A stretch of 59,194 nt of DNA from NCBI RefSeq assembly GCF_018861065.1, contig NZ_JAHKQO010000025.1, positions 1 to 59,194 on the forward strand. The letters run 5' to 3'. Below the pieces are notes generated by a model. The model was not told the DNA's origin, did not search any database, and saw only the letters and a list, made by a program, of their open reading frames with translations. Shown here in pieces: positions 9,459 to 17,217 of this stretch. Position 1 is the stretch's first letter. The number at the start of each line of letters is the position of its first letter. This DNA comes from Paraglaciecola arctica (GTDB lineage: Bacteria > Pseudomonadota > Gammaproteobacteria > Enterobacterales > Alteromonadaceae). Position numbers and translations under genes: made by a program.

Positions 9459-9596
9459 ATCCCCCCAAAAAACATATATAGATCTTGAACCCGTCGAGTA
9501 GCGCGTTGCTCAAAATTAATTAGTTGATTTGCAACAAAGTATTAACAAGTTTGCATCCATAGGGTAGAGTATTCTTAAAAACAATAGGTGCGGATC

Positions 9597-10247
9597 ATGA
9601 TGGAATTGCAAGAAGAACACATTACAGACCTAGACAAGGTAAAAGCCGTTTACTTAGCAGCTGAAGATCTTAAAATTGCCGCTTCAATTTTGTACCTTGC
9701 GTATCATGATGACCCGTTATTTGTAGATATATTTCAATATGAAAAAGAAGGGTATGAGTCGCGTCTTCGTTCTGCTATTCGTGAAGAACTAAACGCATTT
9801 TGGCAAGCAAAGCAACCAATGATCGGTTTATTTGATGATGACAGATTGGTTGCCGTAGCTTGTTTAGTTAGCCCTGATACAGATTTAGGACCTAATAGGT
9901 TTTGGCATTGGCGCTTAAAAATGCTTTTGACCGCGGGGTATTTAGGTACCAAACAAATGGTTAATAAAGAAACCAAAGTACGTGAAAGGGTGCCAGCGGA
10001 TTACTTTCATATGTTATCACTAATAGGTGTACACCCCGATTTGCAACATCACGGTTTAGGCCATGTTTTAATGAGTGCGATAGAAGGGCTGATGCTTGAA
10101 GATCCCAATAGTCAGGGGATTGGTATGTATGTGACTTTACCCAAATGTTTATCTTTTTTCGAAGACGGTCAATACAGTTTGGTCGAAGAATTAGAGATAG
10201 GTAGCATTAAAGGGCATTTAATGTTCAGGCCTCGAACCGCCCAATAA
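9597..10247 (+). CDS. GNAT family N-acetyltransferase
   Basis: The protein is about 216 residues and has a GNAT fold. The central acetyl-CoA site shows HMLSLIGVHPDLQHHGLG, with the pyrophosphate-binding Q/R-x-x-G-x-G pattern as QHHGLG, followed by helix HVLMSAIEGLML. The C-terminal strand is IGMYVTLPKCLSFFEDGQY. I chose ATG 9597 because AGGTG (9586-9590) is correctly spaced; an in-frame GTG at 9588 would overlap that site. The substrate cannot be predicted. It lies between the DUF3192 lipoprotein gene and csrB, an insertion relative to the E. coli syd-csrB spacing. Confidence 0.85.
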   Translation: MMELQEEHITDLDKVKAVYLAAEDLKIAASILYLAYHDDPLFVDIFQYEKEGYESRLRSAIREELNAFWQAKQPMIGLFDDDRLVAVACLVSPDTDLGPNRFWHWRLKMLLTAGYLGTKQMVNKETKVRERVPADYFHMLSLIGVHPDLQHHGLGHVLMSAIEGLMLEDPNSQGIGMYVTLPKCLSFFEDGQYSLVEELEIGSIKGHLMFRPRTAQ

Positions 10248-10276
10248 ACTGACCTGTAAGTTTTTCCCTTTCTTGT

Positions 10277-10294
10277 TGTAAGAGATCTCGTACA
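10277..10294 (+). promoter_or_regulatory. GacA/UvrY box upstream of the CsrB-type RNA
   Basis: TGTAAGAGATCTCGTACA matches the 18-bp palindromic activator site TGTAAG-N6-CTTACA with one change in the right arm (CGTACA). It sits about 180 bases before the inferred RNA start, the distance typical of csrB/rsm promoters activated by BarA/UvrY (GacS/GacA). Confidence 0.7.
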
Positions 10295-10465
10295 AAGACG
10301 TAGGCAAAATCGCCAATTATCCCTTATCTTACACCTACATGATTTTTAACTCATTGTTTTTTATGGTTAAATTTTTTTCAGGCGAGGTGTTGTTGCCATA
10401 TTATTTAAAATTTCTTTTTTTAGGACCTCGCAAACTTTCTCAATTATTCTATCTTTATACCCGTC

Positions 10466-10959
10466 ACAAGGAAACACGACGAGTCAGGATGACATCAAGG
10501 AAGAGCTTGGACGACTTCAAGGTTGAAGGAAATACCACAGGGTTGTTGTATTAGATGGATGGGAACTCAGGGAGAGTGCTTTACAAGGACAGTAAAGCTT
10601 ATGGAACGGAAAGCAATGGATAGCTTCTCGTAACGGATACGAGATTAAGGATAGGGAGCTCAGGACGAGACTTTGTTTGGATGACTAAGAAAGGGAATCG
10701 GATTCACATTGACGTGAGACTTGTAAAGGACTGCAAGTTTAGGGAACTAGGACACACTGGGATGGTGCCCCATTTGGATTAATGGGTTGAAAGGGATAAA
10801 GGACACACTCAGGGAGAGTGGCTCATCGGGATGATTGAGATTAGAGGGAAAAGGCGTAATAAGGATATTTTCAGGATAGATTTTGCAATGGACAGCAGAG
10901 AGGGACCCTCAAAATTCTTTAAGGGCGTGGCTTGAAAATCTTTCAGGTCACGCCTTTTT
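10466..10959 (+). ncRNA. csrB: CsrB-type CsrA-sequestering regulatory RNA
   Basis: This roughly 490-base non-coding stretch is saturated with CsrA-binding GGA motifs (about 33 by my count, many as AGGA, CAGGA or GGGA in short hairpin contexts), several-fold more than chance. It ends in a strong intrinsic terminator. CsrB RNAs bind many CsrA dimers and so relieve CsrA repression of mRNAs. Support is threefold: motif density, an upstream GacA/UvrY box, and position. In E. coli csrB lies between syd and yqcC, the same interval as here, though here further genes are also present. The 5' end is inferred from the box distance and is uncertain by tens of bases. Confidence 0.88.
10924..10959 (+). terminator. 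Intrinsic terminator of csrB
   Basis: GGCGTG (10924-10929) pairs with CACGCC (10949-10954), with an inner TGAAA/TTTCA pairing, followed directly by TTTTT. Confidence 0.85.
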
Positions 10960-11006
10960 CATTTGTACCGCGTTTTTATTTATATCATGCGGTCCCCATA
11001 TTGGTC

Positions 11007-11312
11007 TTATTCAACTCGATATGCAGGCGTGTCGATGTTGAGTACTTTTAGACCCACCATTTTTACATGACCTTGATAACTGTCTTCTCCATTTCCAGAA
11101 AACTCAAAGGCATAATCGCTTAGAAAATCAAGTTTGCCTCTATAACTTCCAATACGCGTTTTTACTCTTGCTACACTAATGAGCTGTAATTGTTGTCTTT
11201 CACAGTAAGCATCCAATTGTTCTTTGAGTGCTTCTGATATCGCTCGAAAACGCCAAAACATGGCAACCAATAACAGTATTCCAATAAGCAAAATTAAGTC
11301 ATATAAATTCAT
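11007..11312 (-). CDS. DUF3301 family membrane-anchored protein
   Basis: This 101-residue protein has one N-terminal transmembrane helix (residues about 4-20, LYDLILLIGILLLVAMFW), then a basic and helical stretch (RFRAISEALKEQLDAYCERQQ). A C-terminal strand-rich part follows with YAFEFSGNGEDSYQGHVKMVG and ends IDTPAYRVE. This is the pattern of DUF3301. The function is unknown. Its start overlaps the stop of the DUF3549 gene by four bases (ATGA), so the two are translationally coupled. Confidence 0.85.
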   Translation of the reverse strand: MNLYDLILLIGILLLVAMFWRFRAISEALKEQLDAYCERQQLQLISVARVKTRIGSYRGKLDFLSDYAFEFSGNGEDSYQGHVKMVGLKVLNIDTPAYRVE

Positions 11313-12334
11313 GGTGTATTTTGACCAAATAGTTGGCCCACGGCCCGAGTGAGTTGTGGACTCTTGTTTGGCCAGCGTAAAATGCCTAACATGGTATCCC
11401 GTATTTTTGGTATTTGTACTAGATCCGAAAATAATCCTACAAATATATCATCTTGGCAATCGGCCAATTGTTGAATATACGGAGTGAGGATTGACGGTTC
11501 AGTTATATACTGCCAGTGTCTAGCTGCAATCAACATAAGGGTTGCACTAGATTGTCTGTTTTCAGAATTTAGTATCAAGGCAAGCAGCGAAACAACGTCT
11601 GTATTAGCTTGGCTTTGAGCTAACCCTCGAAGTACACTGTGTAATCTTTTCTCATCTTGCGTATTTTGCTGATACCAATCGATCAACAATCTAGTGATAT
11701 TATTTGGGGTGGCATGGTTTTCTAATGAAGTACACAACGCATATTGCATTTCTGGTGCTAACTTCAAAAACTGGCTTAATAGTAAATTTTGGTATTTACC
11801 GTGCGGTAATGAGGCAGTAAAGTCAGCAATTCCCTGTATCGAAACGGTACGCCAGTCGTTGTCCTTTGGATGAGTTATATATTGTTCAACTAATCGTAAG
11901 TGCTGCGATAACGGAATCCCGAGTTCAATTCGCGCAATACTATTAAAATCCGCTAGCTGTTGCTGGTTAGGAATAAAAGTAAAGGGGTTGTCAGGTAATT
12001 GGTTATTGGAGTTATTTTGTTTATCTAATGTCTGTCCCAATGCTTCGACTACGATCTGTAGAAATTGTTTTCTGGCAGCGGCAATGACTAGGCCTTGTTC
12101 ATCTAATGGTAATTTGACGAACCAAATATAGCGCTCTTCGCTCAGATGTTTGTTAAAAAACAAAATGCCAAACCAAGTGTGTTGTTGTCTAGGGTAGGGG
12201 GCTGGTACGCTGGCATTTTCTATTTCTAAGAAGGTTTGAGACGCTAGCGTCCTGATACCACGGGCCATGTCGAAAACGCGGTAGTCTGTACCAGCTTGTA
12301 GTAAAAATTCGCTGATAGTATTGATATGACTCAT
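11309..12334 (-). CDS. DUF3549 family protein
   Basis: This 341-residue cytoplasmic protein starts INTISEFLLQAGTDYRVFDMARGIR, the signature opening of DUF3549. The middle and C-terminal parts are helical and Leu/Gln-rich, perhaps HEAT-like repeats (for example LLSQFLKLAPEMQYALCTSL and LARHW-type helices), consistent with a protein-interaction scaffold. No catalytic motif is seen. It is upstream of and overlaps the DUF3301 gene by four bases and is divergent from yqcC. The function is unknown. Confidence 0.85.
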   Translation of the reverse strand: MSHINTISEFLLQAGTDYRVFDMARGIRTLASQTFLEIENASVPAPYPRQQHTWFGILFFNKHLSEERYIWFVKLPLDEQGLVIAAARKQFLQIVVEALGQTLDKQNNSNNQLPDNPFTFIPNQQQLADFNSIARIELGIPLSQHLRLVEQYITHPKDNDWRTVSIQGIADFTASLPHGKYQNLLLSQFLKLAPEMQYALCTSLENHATPNNITRLLIDWYQQNTQDEKRLHSVLRGLAQSQANTDVVSLLALILNSENRQSSATLMLIAARHWQYITEPSILTPYIQQLADCQDDIFVGLFSDLVQIPKIRDTMLGILRWPNKSPQLTRAVGQLFGQNTP

Positions 12335-12401
12335 GTTATTATGAAACTTATTAAAGATTAATCGGTTAGAAAATAAATTTGTTGGTTATTTCCAAAGGTA
12401 T

Positions 12402-12734
12402 ATGCTGTTGATCATGCCACGAAGTCATATAGAAGTCGAAATTCTAATACGTAAATTAGAGCAAAGTTTGCGAGACGCTAATATGTGGTCATATTCTACC
12501 CCAGCAGATAAAGACTTGGAGAGTAAACTGCCTTTTTCAGTGGATGTGTTGTCATTTGAACAATGGTTACAGTTTATTTTTATACCAAAAATGTCTGAAT
12601 TACTTCATTCAAAAAGTACTTTACCTGAAAACGTGAACCTTCTTCCAATGGCGGAGCAAGGACTTAGCACTTCAAAGAATCGTTCTGGAGTGATTGAAGT
12701 CATTAAACAAATTGACCTAGTTTTTTCTGATTAA
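12402..12734 (+). CDS. yqcC: YqcC family protein (DUF446)
   Basis: This 110-residue helical protein carries the YqcC pattern: HIEVEILIRKLEQSLRDANMW, then PFSVDVLSFEQWLQFIFIPKM. It is the first gene of a yqcC-truC-flavodoxin operon with the same order as E. coli. The start is uncertain. ATG 12402 lies only three bases after AAAGG, whereas TTG 12408 is better spaced and ATG 12414 (MPRSHIEVE) gives the best family alignment. The biochemical role is unknown, though its constant linkage to truC suggests a link to tRNA modification. Confidence 0.88.
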   Translation: MLLIMPRSHIEVEILIRKLEQSLRDANMWSYSTPADKDLESKLPFSVDVLSFEQWLQFIFIPKMSELLHSKSTLPENVNLLPMAEQGLSTSKNRSGVIEVIKQIDLVFSD

Positions 12735-12738
12735 TAAC

Positions 12739-13485
12739 ATGTTGCTCTCAATTATTTATCAAGATGAATATTTAGTTGCCATTAACAAACCGGCAGGGTT
12801 GTTGGTACATCGCAGTATGCTTGATAAACATGAAACACAGTTTGCAGTGCAGTTATTGCGAGATCAAATTGGTCAGCATGTTTTTCCTGTGCATAGGTTA
12901 GACAGACCAACTTCTGGGGTATTGGTATTCGCTTTGTCTGCCGATATTGCTAGAAAACTGAATGAGCAGTTTGCTTCGCAATTAATCCACAAAGTCTATC
13001 TAGCTGTTGTTCGCGGGCATATTATGGAGCAAGGAATAATAGATTACGGGCTCAAAGAAAAGCTCGACAAAATAGCAGATAAAATGGCTAAGCAAGATAA
13101 GCCCGCACAAGAGGCTGTGACTCTATTTAAGGGGCTGCATAAGTTTGAACTACCATTTGCCGTGGGCAGATATGCTTCGGCAAGATATTCATTGGTACAG
13201 CTTACTCCAAAAACTGGGCGTAAACATCAACTTAGACGGCATCTAGCCCATATCAACCATCCTATCGTAGGTGATACCGCTCACGGAGATGGCAAACATA
13301 ATTCGTTTATGCGTCAACAATTTAATTTTAGACAATTGGCTTTGACCTGCAAATCTATGCGTTTAACCCATCCAGTTACACAACAGAGTCTTGTTTTAAA
13401 CTGTGACTTAGATCGAAATATTTTAGACTTATTAGAAAAGTGGCAAATTAATCAGCAACAATTAGACACTTTAAATAACTTGTAG
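12739..13485 (+). CDS. truC: tRNA pseudouridine(65) synthase
   Basis: TruC converts U65 in the acceptor/T-arm region of some tRNAs to pseudouridine. The 248-residue protein belongs to the RluA-like family. It shows the opening motif YQDEYLVAINKPAGLLVH, the catalytic-Asp motif HRLDRPTSGVLVF, and the C-terminal TGRKHQLRRHLAHINHPIVGD. It begins four bases after the yqcC stop, with no separate strong ribosome site, so translation is likely coupled. Confidence 0.93.
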   Translation: MLLSIIYQDEYLVAINKPAGLLVHRSMLDKHETQFAVQLLRDQIGQHVFPVHRLDRPTSGVLVFALSADIARKLNEQFASQLIHKVYLAVVRGHIMEQGIIDYGLKEKLDKIADKMAKQDKPAQEAVTLFKGLHKFELPFAVGRYASARYSLVQLTPKTGRKHQLRRHLAHINHPIVGDTAHGDGKHNSFMRQQFNFRQLALTCKSMRLTHPVTQQSLVLNCDLDRNILDLLEKWQINQQQLDTLNNL

Positions 13486-13524
13486 TTATGTTAATCATGA
13501 CTTCACTTGATTAGGATTTTTAGA

Positions 13525-13971
13525 ATGAGCAAAATTGGTATTTTTGTAGGATCGGTATATGGAAATGCACAACATGTGGCAGAAGAAGTTCACGCGGTAT
13601 TGAGCAAACACGGATTGTTATCAGAAGTGTTTGTTGATCCAACCTTAGATGATTTTAAAAATGCTTCGTCTATGTTGTTTATTAGTTCTACCACTGGTCA
13701 AGGTGATATTCCGCCCAATTTAGAGTTTTTTATACAAGATTTGCGTGATCAATTTCCATTGCTAGAACAGAAACCTTTTGCGGTTGTAGGATTGGGCGAT
13801 AGCAGTTATGGAGAAACTTATTGCGGAGCAGGGCGTCAAATTTTCGAATTGTTGATTGAGTTACAAGGTAAGCCAATTACTGCTCTTCTTGAAATTGATG
13901 CCTGTGAAACTCTTGAGCCAGAAGCGGAAGTGGTTGCCTGGCTAGAAAACGTATTATCTGATTTTGCGTAA
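13525..13971 (+). CDS. Flavodoxin (YqcA/MioC type)
   Basis: This 149-residue FMN-binding electron carrier has the short-chain flavodoxin phosphate loop GSVYGNAQHVAEEV, a flavin-contact loop SSTTGQGDIPPN, and GLGDSSYGETYCGAG. ATG 13525 is preceded by AGGA (13513-13516) at proper spacing; an in-frame TTG at 13507 would contain that site, so the shorter form is preferred. It is third in the yqcC-truC operon, corresponding to E. coli yqcA. The redox partner is unknown. Confidence 0.9.
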   Translation: MSKIGIFVGSVYGNAQHVAEEVHAVLSKHGLLSEVFVDPTLDDFKNASSMLFISSTTGQGDIPPNLEFFIQDLRDQFPLLEQKPFAVVGLGDSSYGETYCGAGRQIFELLIELQGKPITALLEIDACETLEPEAEVVAWLENVLSDFA

Positions 13972-13990
13972 ATGTTGCTATTTCAGATAT

Positions 13991-14018
13991 AAAAAAAGCG
14001 CCATCGGCGCTTTTTTTT
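13991..14018. terminator. Bidirectional terminator between the flavodoxin gene and rpsT
   Basis: A7-GCGCC-ATC-GGCGC-T8: a perfect stem flanked by an A-run on one side and a T-run on the other, serving both convergent genes. Confidence 0.92.
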
Positions 14019-14031
14019 AATCAGAACAAAA

Positions 14032-14295
14032 TTAAGCTAAAGCTTTAATTTGCGCTGCAAGACGGCTCTTATGACGAGCAGCCTTATTTTTATGTATCAA
14101 ACCTTTAGTTGCCATACGGTCAAGTATAGGTGTTGCCGCAGAGAATGCAGCTTGAGCAGCTTCTTTATCACCAGAGGCGATAGCAGAAAGTACTTTTTTC
14201 AAAGATGTACGTGTCATAGAGCGACGGCTAGCGTTATGTTGGCGACGCTTTTCCGCTTGTATAGCACGTTTCTTAGCAGACTTGATGTTAGCCAA
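14032..14295 (-). CDS. rpsT: 30S ribosomal protein S20
   Basis: S20 is a primary 16S rRNA-binding protein of the small subunit. The 87 residues begin [18 protein letters not shown] and are rich in Lys/Arg/Ala throughout, with [18 protein letters not shown] near the C terminus. The start codon is TTG (14293-14295) behind GGGAG. E. coli rpsT also uses UUG, where the weak start takes part in autogenous translational control. A bidirectional terminator follows. It is divergent from murJ. Confidence 0.97.
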   Translation of the reverse strand: MANIKSAKKRAIQAEKRRQHNASRRSMTRTSLKKVLSAIASGDKEAAQAAFSAATPILDRMATKGLIHKNKAARHKSRLAAQIKALA

Positions 14296-14548
14296 GTTGG
14301 AACTCCCAAAAAATTCTAGTCAAAATTCAAGGGTGCGGATTATGCGGATCAAGTCGCACTATGTCAATCGGTTTTGAGGGATTTATAGTCAAAAAGCCGA
14401 TTCTTTTGGCATTTATTTACATCACAACCCCTTTAGCCTTCCTTAAAAGTTTAAAACAATACTAATATTGCGGTGGTCCACTTGAATCAATAGACTCTTA
14501 GACTGCACTTCGCGCATAATATGCTTTTTGTTGGTTGGGAAGAACTGG

Positions 14549-16120
14549 GTGTCAGGAAAGTTATTTAAATCAGGTATGATAGTCAGTGCTATGACCTTTA
14601 TTTCACGTATCTTAGGTCTAGTCAGAGACGCGGTGATTGCCAATTTAATGGGAGCAGGCGCAAACGCTGATGTGTTTTTCTTTGCAAACAAAATCCCCAA
14701 CTTTTTAAGACGATTATTTGCTGAGGGTGCGTTCGCCCAAGCGTTCATTCCCGTCTTAGCAGATGTTCATCATGAAAACGATGAACAACATCTTAAACAA
14801 TTTATAGCAAAAATCAGTGGTACCTTAGGAGTAATAGTTACTCTAGTGACTATAGTTGGGGTCATAGGCTCACCAATTTTGGCAGCCCTATTTGGTATGG
14901 GGTGGTTTGTTGAGTATTTAAATGTTCAATCAGCAGGAGATAAGTTTGAACTTGCCTCCGTAATGTTAAAAATTACCTTTCCGTATTTGTTATTTGTGTC
15001 GTTAACCGGTTTAGCGGGTGCCATCCTCAATACCCTAAATAAATTTGCTGTCGCTGCTTTTACTCCTGTGCTGTTAAATGTGGCGATTATTAGTTGTGCC
15101 ATTTATTTAGCGCCGCAATTTGAAGAGCCTGCGTATGCGTTAGCATGGGGGGTGTTTTTAGGTGGACTGTTGCAATTATTATTTTTGCTACCCTTTTTAT
15201 ATCGCGCTGGGCTGTTGGTAAAGCCAAAATGGGGCTGGTCCGATCCTGATATTGTTAAAGTCAGAACGCTCATTATTCCTGCTCTTTTCGGCGTATCTGT
15301 AGGTCAACTTAATCTGTTGTTTGATACCATCATCGCCAGTTTTTTAGGAACGGGGGCGATTTCTTGGCTGTACTATTCTGACCGGTTGCTGGAGTTTCCA
15401 TTGGGGTTGTTTGGTATTGCTATTGCCACTGTTATCTTACCAACCTTGTCTAGAAATCATGTTTCTAAAGATGACCAAGCGTTCAGCGACAACATTGATT
15501 GGGCAGTAAAAATGGTGTGTGTATTAGGTATCCCCGCTGCAACAGGTTTATTTATGTTAGCCGAACCTATGTTACTGACCATTTTTGGCCGCGGAGAATT
15601 TACACCGCAGACAGCGAGATTTGCTTCATATAGTTTAATGGCATACTCCTTTGGTTTATTAAGTTTTATGTTAGTCAAGGTGTTAGCGCCTGGTTTTTAC
15701 TCAAAACAAGATACCAAAACACCGGTAAAATTTGGTATTTGGTGCATGGTCGCCAATATGGTATTCAATCTGATCCTAGTTTGGCCTTTTGATTATGTTG
15801 GTTTGGCTATGGCTACCTCGCTCTCGGCTTTAATGAATGCGACTCTGTTATACGTCGCGCTTCATAGGCGAGGTGTATACCAAGTATCAAGGCAAACACT
15901 GCTGTTGCTTATCAAGATAATCCTAGCCAGTGTATTAATGGGGATAGCCATTCACACAACTAGCCCTTCAATCCTTACTTGGGTAGAATTTTCTTTGTTA
16001 GATAAAATTTATCATCTTGCAAAAGTTATTGTCTTAGGGGCATCTGTACTAGGCGTCAGCTTACTTGTAATGGGAGTACGAACCGGATCATTTTTGTCTT
16101 CTAAAGTCATCAATAAATAA
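14549..16120 (+). CDS. murJ: Lipid II flippase MurJ
   Basis: MurJ flips lipid II across the inner membrane in peptidoglycan synthesis. The protein is 523 residues with about 14 transmembrane helices. It opens KLFKSGMIVSAMTFISRILGLVRD, the conserved MviN/MurJ start, with RRLFAEGAFAQAFIPV following. I chose GTG 14549 because GGGAAG lies at good spacing and the family starts at this point; an upstream TTG at 14528 is possible. It lies between rpsT and ribF, as in many gammaproteobacteria. Confidence 0.95.
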   Translation: MSGKLFKSGMIVSAMTFISRILGLVRDAVIANLMGAGANADVFFFANKIPNFLRRLFAEGAFAQAFIPVLADVHHENDEQHLKQFIAKISGTLGVIVTLVTIVGVIGSPILAALFGMGWFVEYLNVQSAGDKFELASVMLKITFPYLLFVSLTGLAGAILNTLNKFAVAAFTPVLLNVAIISCAIYLAPQFEEPAYALAWGVFLGGLLQLLFLLPFLYRAGLLVKPKWGWSDPDIVKVRTLIIPALFGVSVGQLNLLFDTIIASFLGTGAISWLYYSDRLLEFPLGLFGIAIATVILPTLSRNHVSKDDQAFSDNIDWAVKMVCVLGIPAATGLFMLAEPMLLTIFGRGEFTPQTARFASYSLMAYSFGLLSFMLVKVLAPGFYSKQDTKTPVKFGIWCMVANMVFNLILVWPFDYVGLAMATSLSALMNATLLYVALHRRGVYQVSRQTLLLLIKIILASVLMGIAIHTTSPSILTWVEFSLLDKIYHLAKVIVLGASVLGVSLLVMGVRTGSFLSSKVINK

Positions 16121-16167
16121 TATCCATATGTCAAAACTATTTAAATTGACTTTTCACTATGTTACTG

Positions 16168-16196
16168 CTTTCAATCATTCTAGAGTCAGTTATAAT
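16168..16196 (+). promoter_or_regulatory. Candidate sigma70 promoter for the ribF-ispH operon
   Basis: A consensus TATAAT (16191-16196) stands about 55 bases before the ribF start. The best -35 at 17-bp spacing, CTTTCA, is poor. Confidence 0.5.
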
Positions 16197-16250
16197 CCGC
16201 GCCTTTGATTGATTTTTAGCGGGCCATTTAAGGTTTGTAAAGAGAGTAAA

Positions 16251-17177
16251 GTGGAACTAATACGTGGCCTACATAATATTCGTAATAAACACCGTGGCTG
16301 TGTACTAACTATAGGTAAATTTGATGGGGTGCATTTAGGGCACCAAGCCGTTTTAACTCAAGTAGTCGAAAAGGCTAAGGAGCTAGGTTTACCTTCGACT
16401 GTTATGGTGTTTGAGCCGCAACCAGAAGAACTATTTACGCCGCAACAAGCGCCGGCAAGATTAAGTCTGCTTCGCGATAAGTATAGGCAATTACAAATCT
16501 TAGGCGTGGATAGGCTGTTGTGCGTCAAATTTGATCGCCAATTTGCCAATTTTAGTGCCACCTACTTTGTTGAAGGTCTACTAGTCAATCAGCTTGGTGT
16601 TAAATATTTGGTGGTAGGCGATGATTTTCGATTCGGGAAAGGCCGAGTAGGGAATTTTGCAACCTTGGTCGCCGAAGGGGAAAAATGTCAATTTGAAGTG
16701 GTCAGTACCCAAAGTTTTCGATTAGCCCAATGCAGAATTAGCTCTACGGCTATCCGAGAGGCCATTAGTGACGATAATTTCCTATTGGCAGAACAGATGT
16801 TAGGAAGACCCTTTACTATTGCGGGAAAAGTGCTTCATGGCGACAAACGAGGACGAACTATAGGTTTCCCCACGGCCAATGTTTTATTGAAACGCTGCAA
16901 AGCTCCAGTAAATGGCGTATTTGCGGTAAAGGTCACAGTGGCGAGTAACGTGTATTTTGGTGTCGCCAATATTGGGCACAGACCCACTGTTAACGGGCAG
17001 CGTTCGCAATTAGAAGTCCACCTTTTTAATTTTAGTGGCGATTTATATAGCCAATTTATTAGTGTGGCTTTAGTAACCAAAATAAGAGAAGAAATGAAGT
17101 TCGATTCCTTTGAATTACTTCATAAACAAATTCAACAAGACGCACAAGTAGCTAAAAAACTACTAGGCATGTCTTAA
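16251..17177 (+). CDS. ribF: Bifunctional riboflavin kinase / FAD synthetase
   Basis: RibF phosphorylates riboflavin to FMN and then adenylates it to FAD. The 308-residue protein has an N-terminal FAD-synthetase domain with CVLTIGKFDGVHLGHQAVL and the ISSTAIR motif, and a C-terminal kinase domain with GRTIGFPTANV and NGVFAVKV. I chose GTG 16251 because the protein then opens VELIRGLHNI, like E. coli MKLIRGIHNL, and a GAGAG site precedes it. An in-frame TTG at 16209 gives an unconserved extension. It heads the ribF-ileS-lspA-fkpB-ispH operon. Confidence 0.95.
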   Translation: MELIRGLHNIRNKHRGCVLTIGKFDGVHLGHQAVLTQVVEKAKELGLPSTVMVFEPQPEELFTPQQAPARLSLLRDKYRQLQILGVDRLLCVKFDRQFANFSATYFVEGLLVNQLGVKYLVVGDDFRFGKGRVGNFATLVAEGEKCQFEVVSTQSFRLAQCRISSTAIREAISDDNFLLAEQMLGRPFTIAGKVLHGDKRGRTIGFPTANVLLKRCKAPVNGVFAVKVTVASNVYFGVANIGHRPTVNGQRSQLEVHLFNFSGDLYSQFISVALVTKIREEMKFDSFELLHKQIQQDAQVAKKLLGMS

Positions 17178-17217
17178 TATTGACTGTAACCATTGACCAA
17201 TTTGGATTTAACCAACA

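Noticed and set aside
10339-10554. Open frame of 71 codons overlapping the csrB start
   Set aside because: It has no ribosome site or family pattern, and its second half lies in the GGA-rich RNA. I read it as chance.
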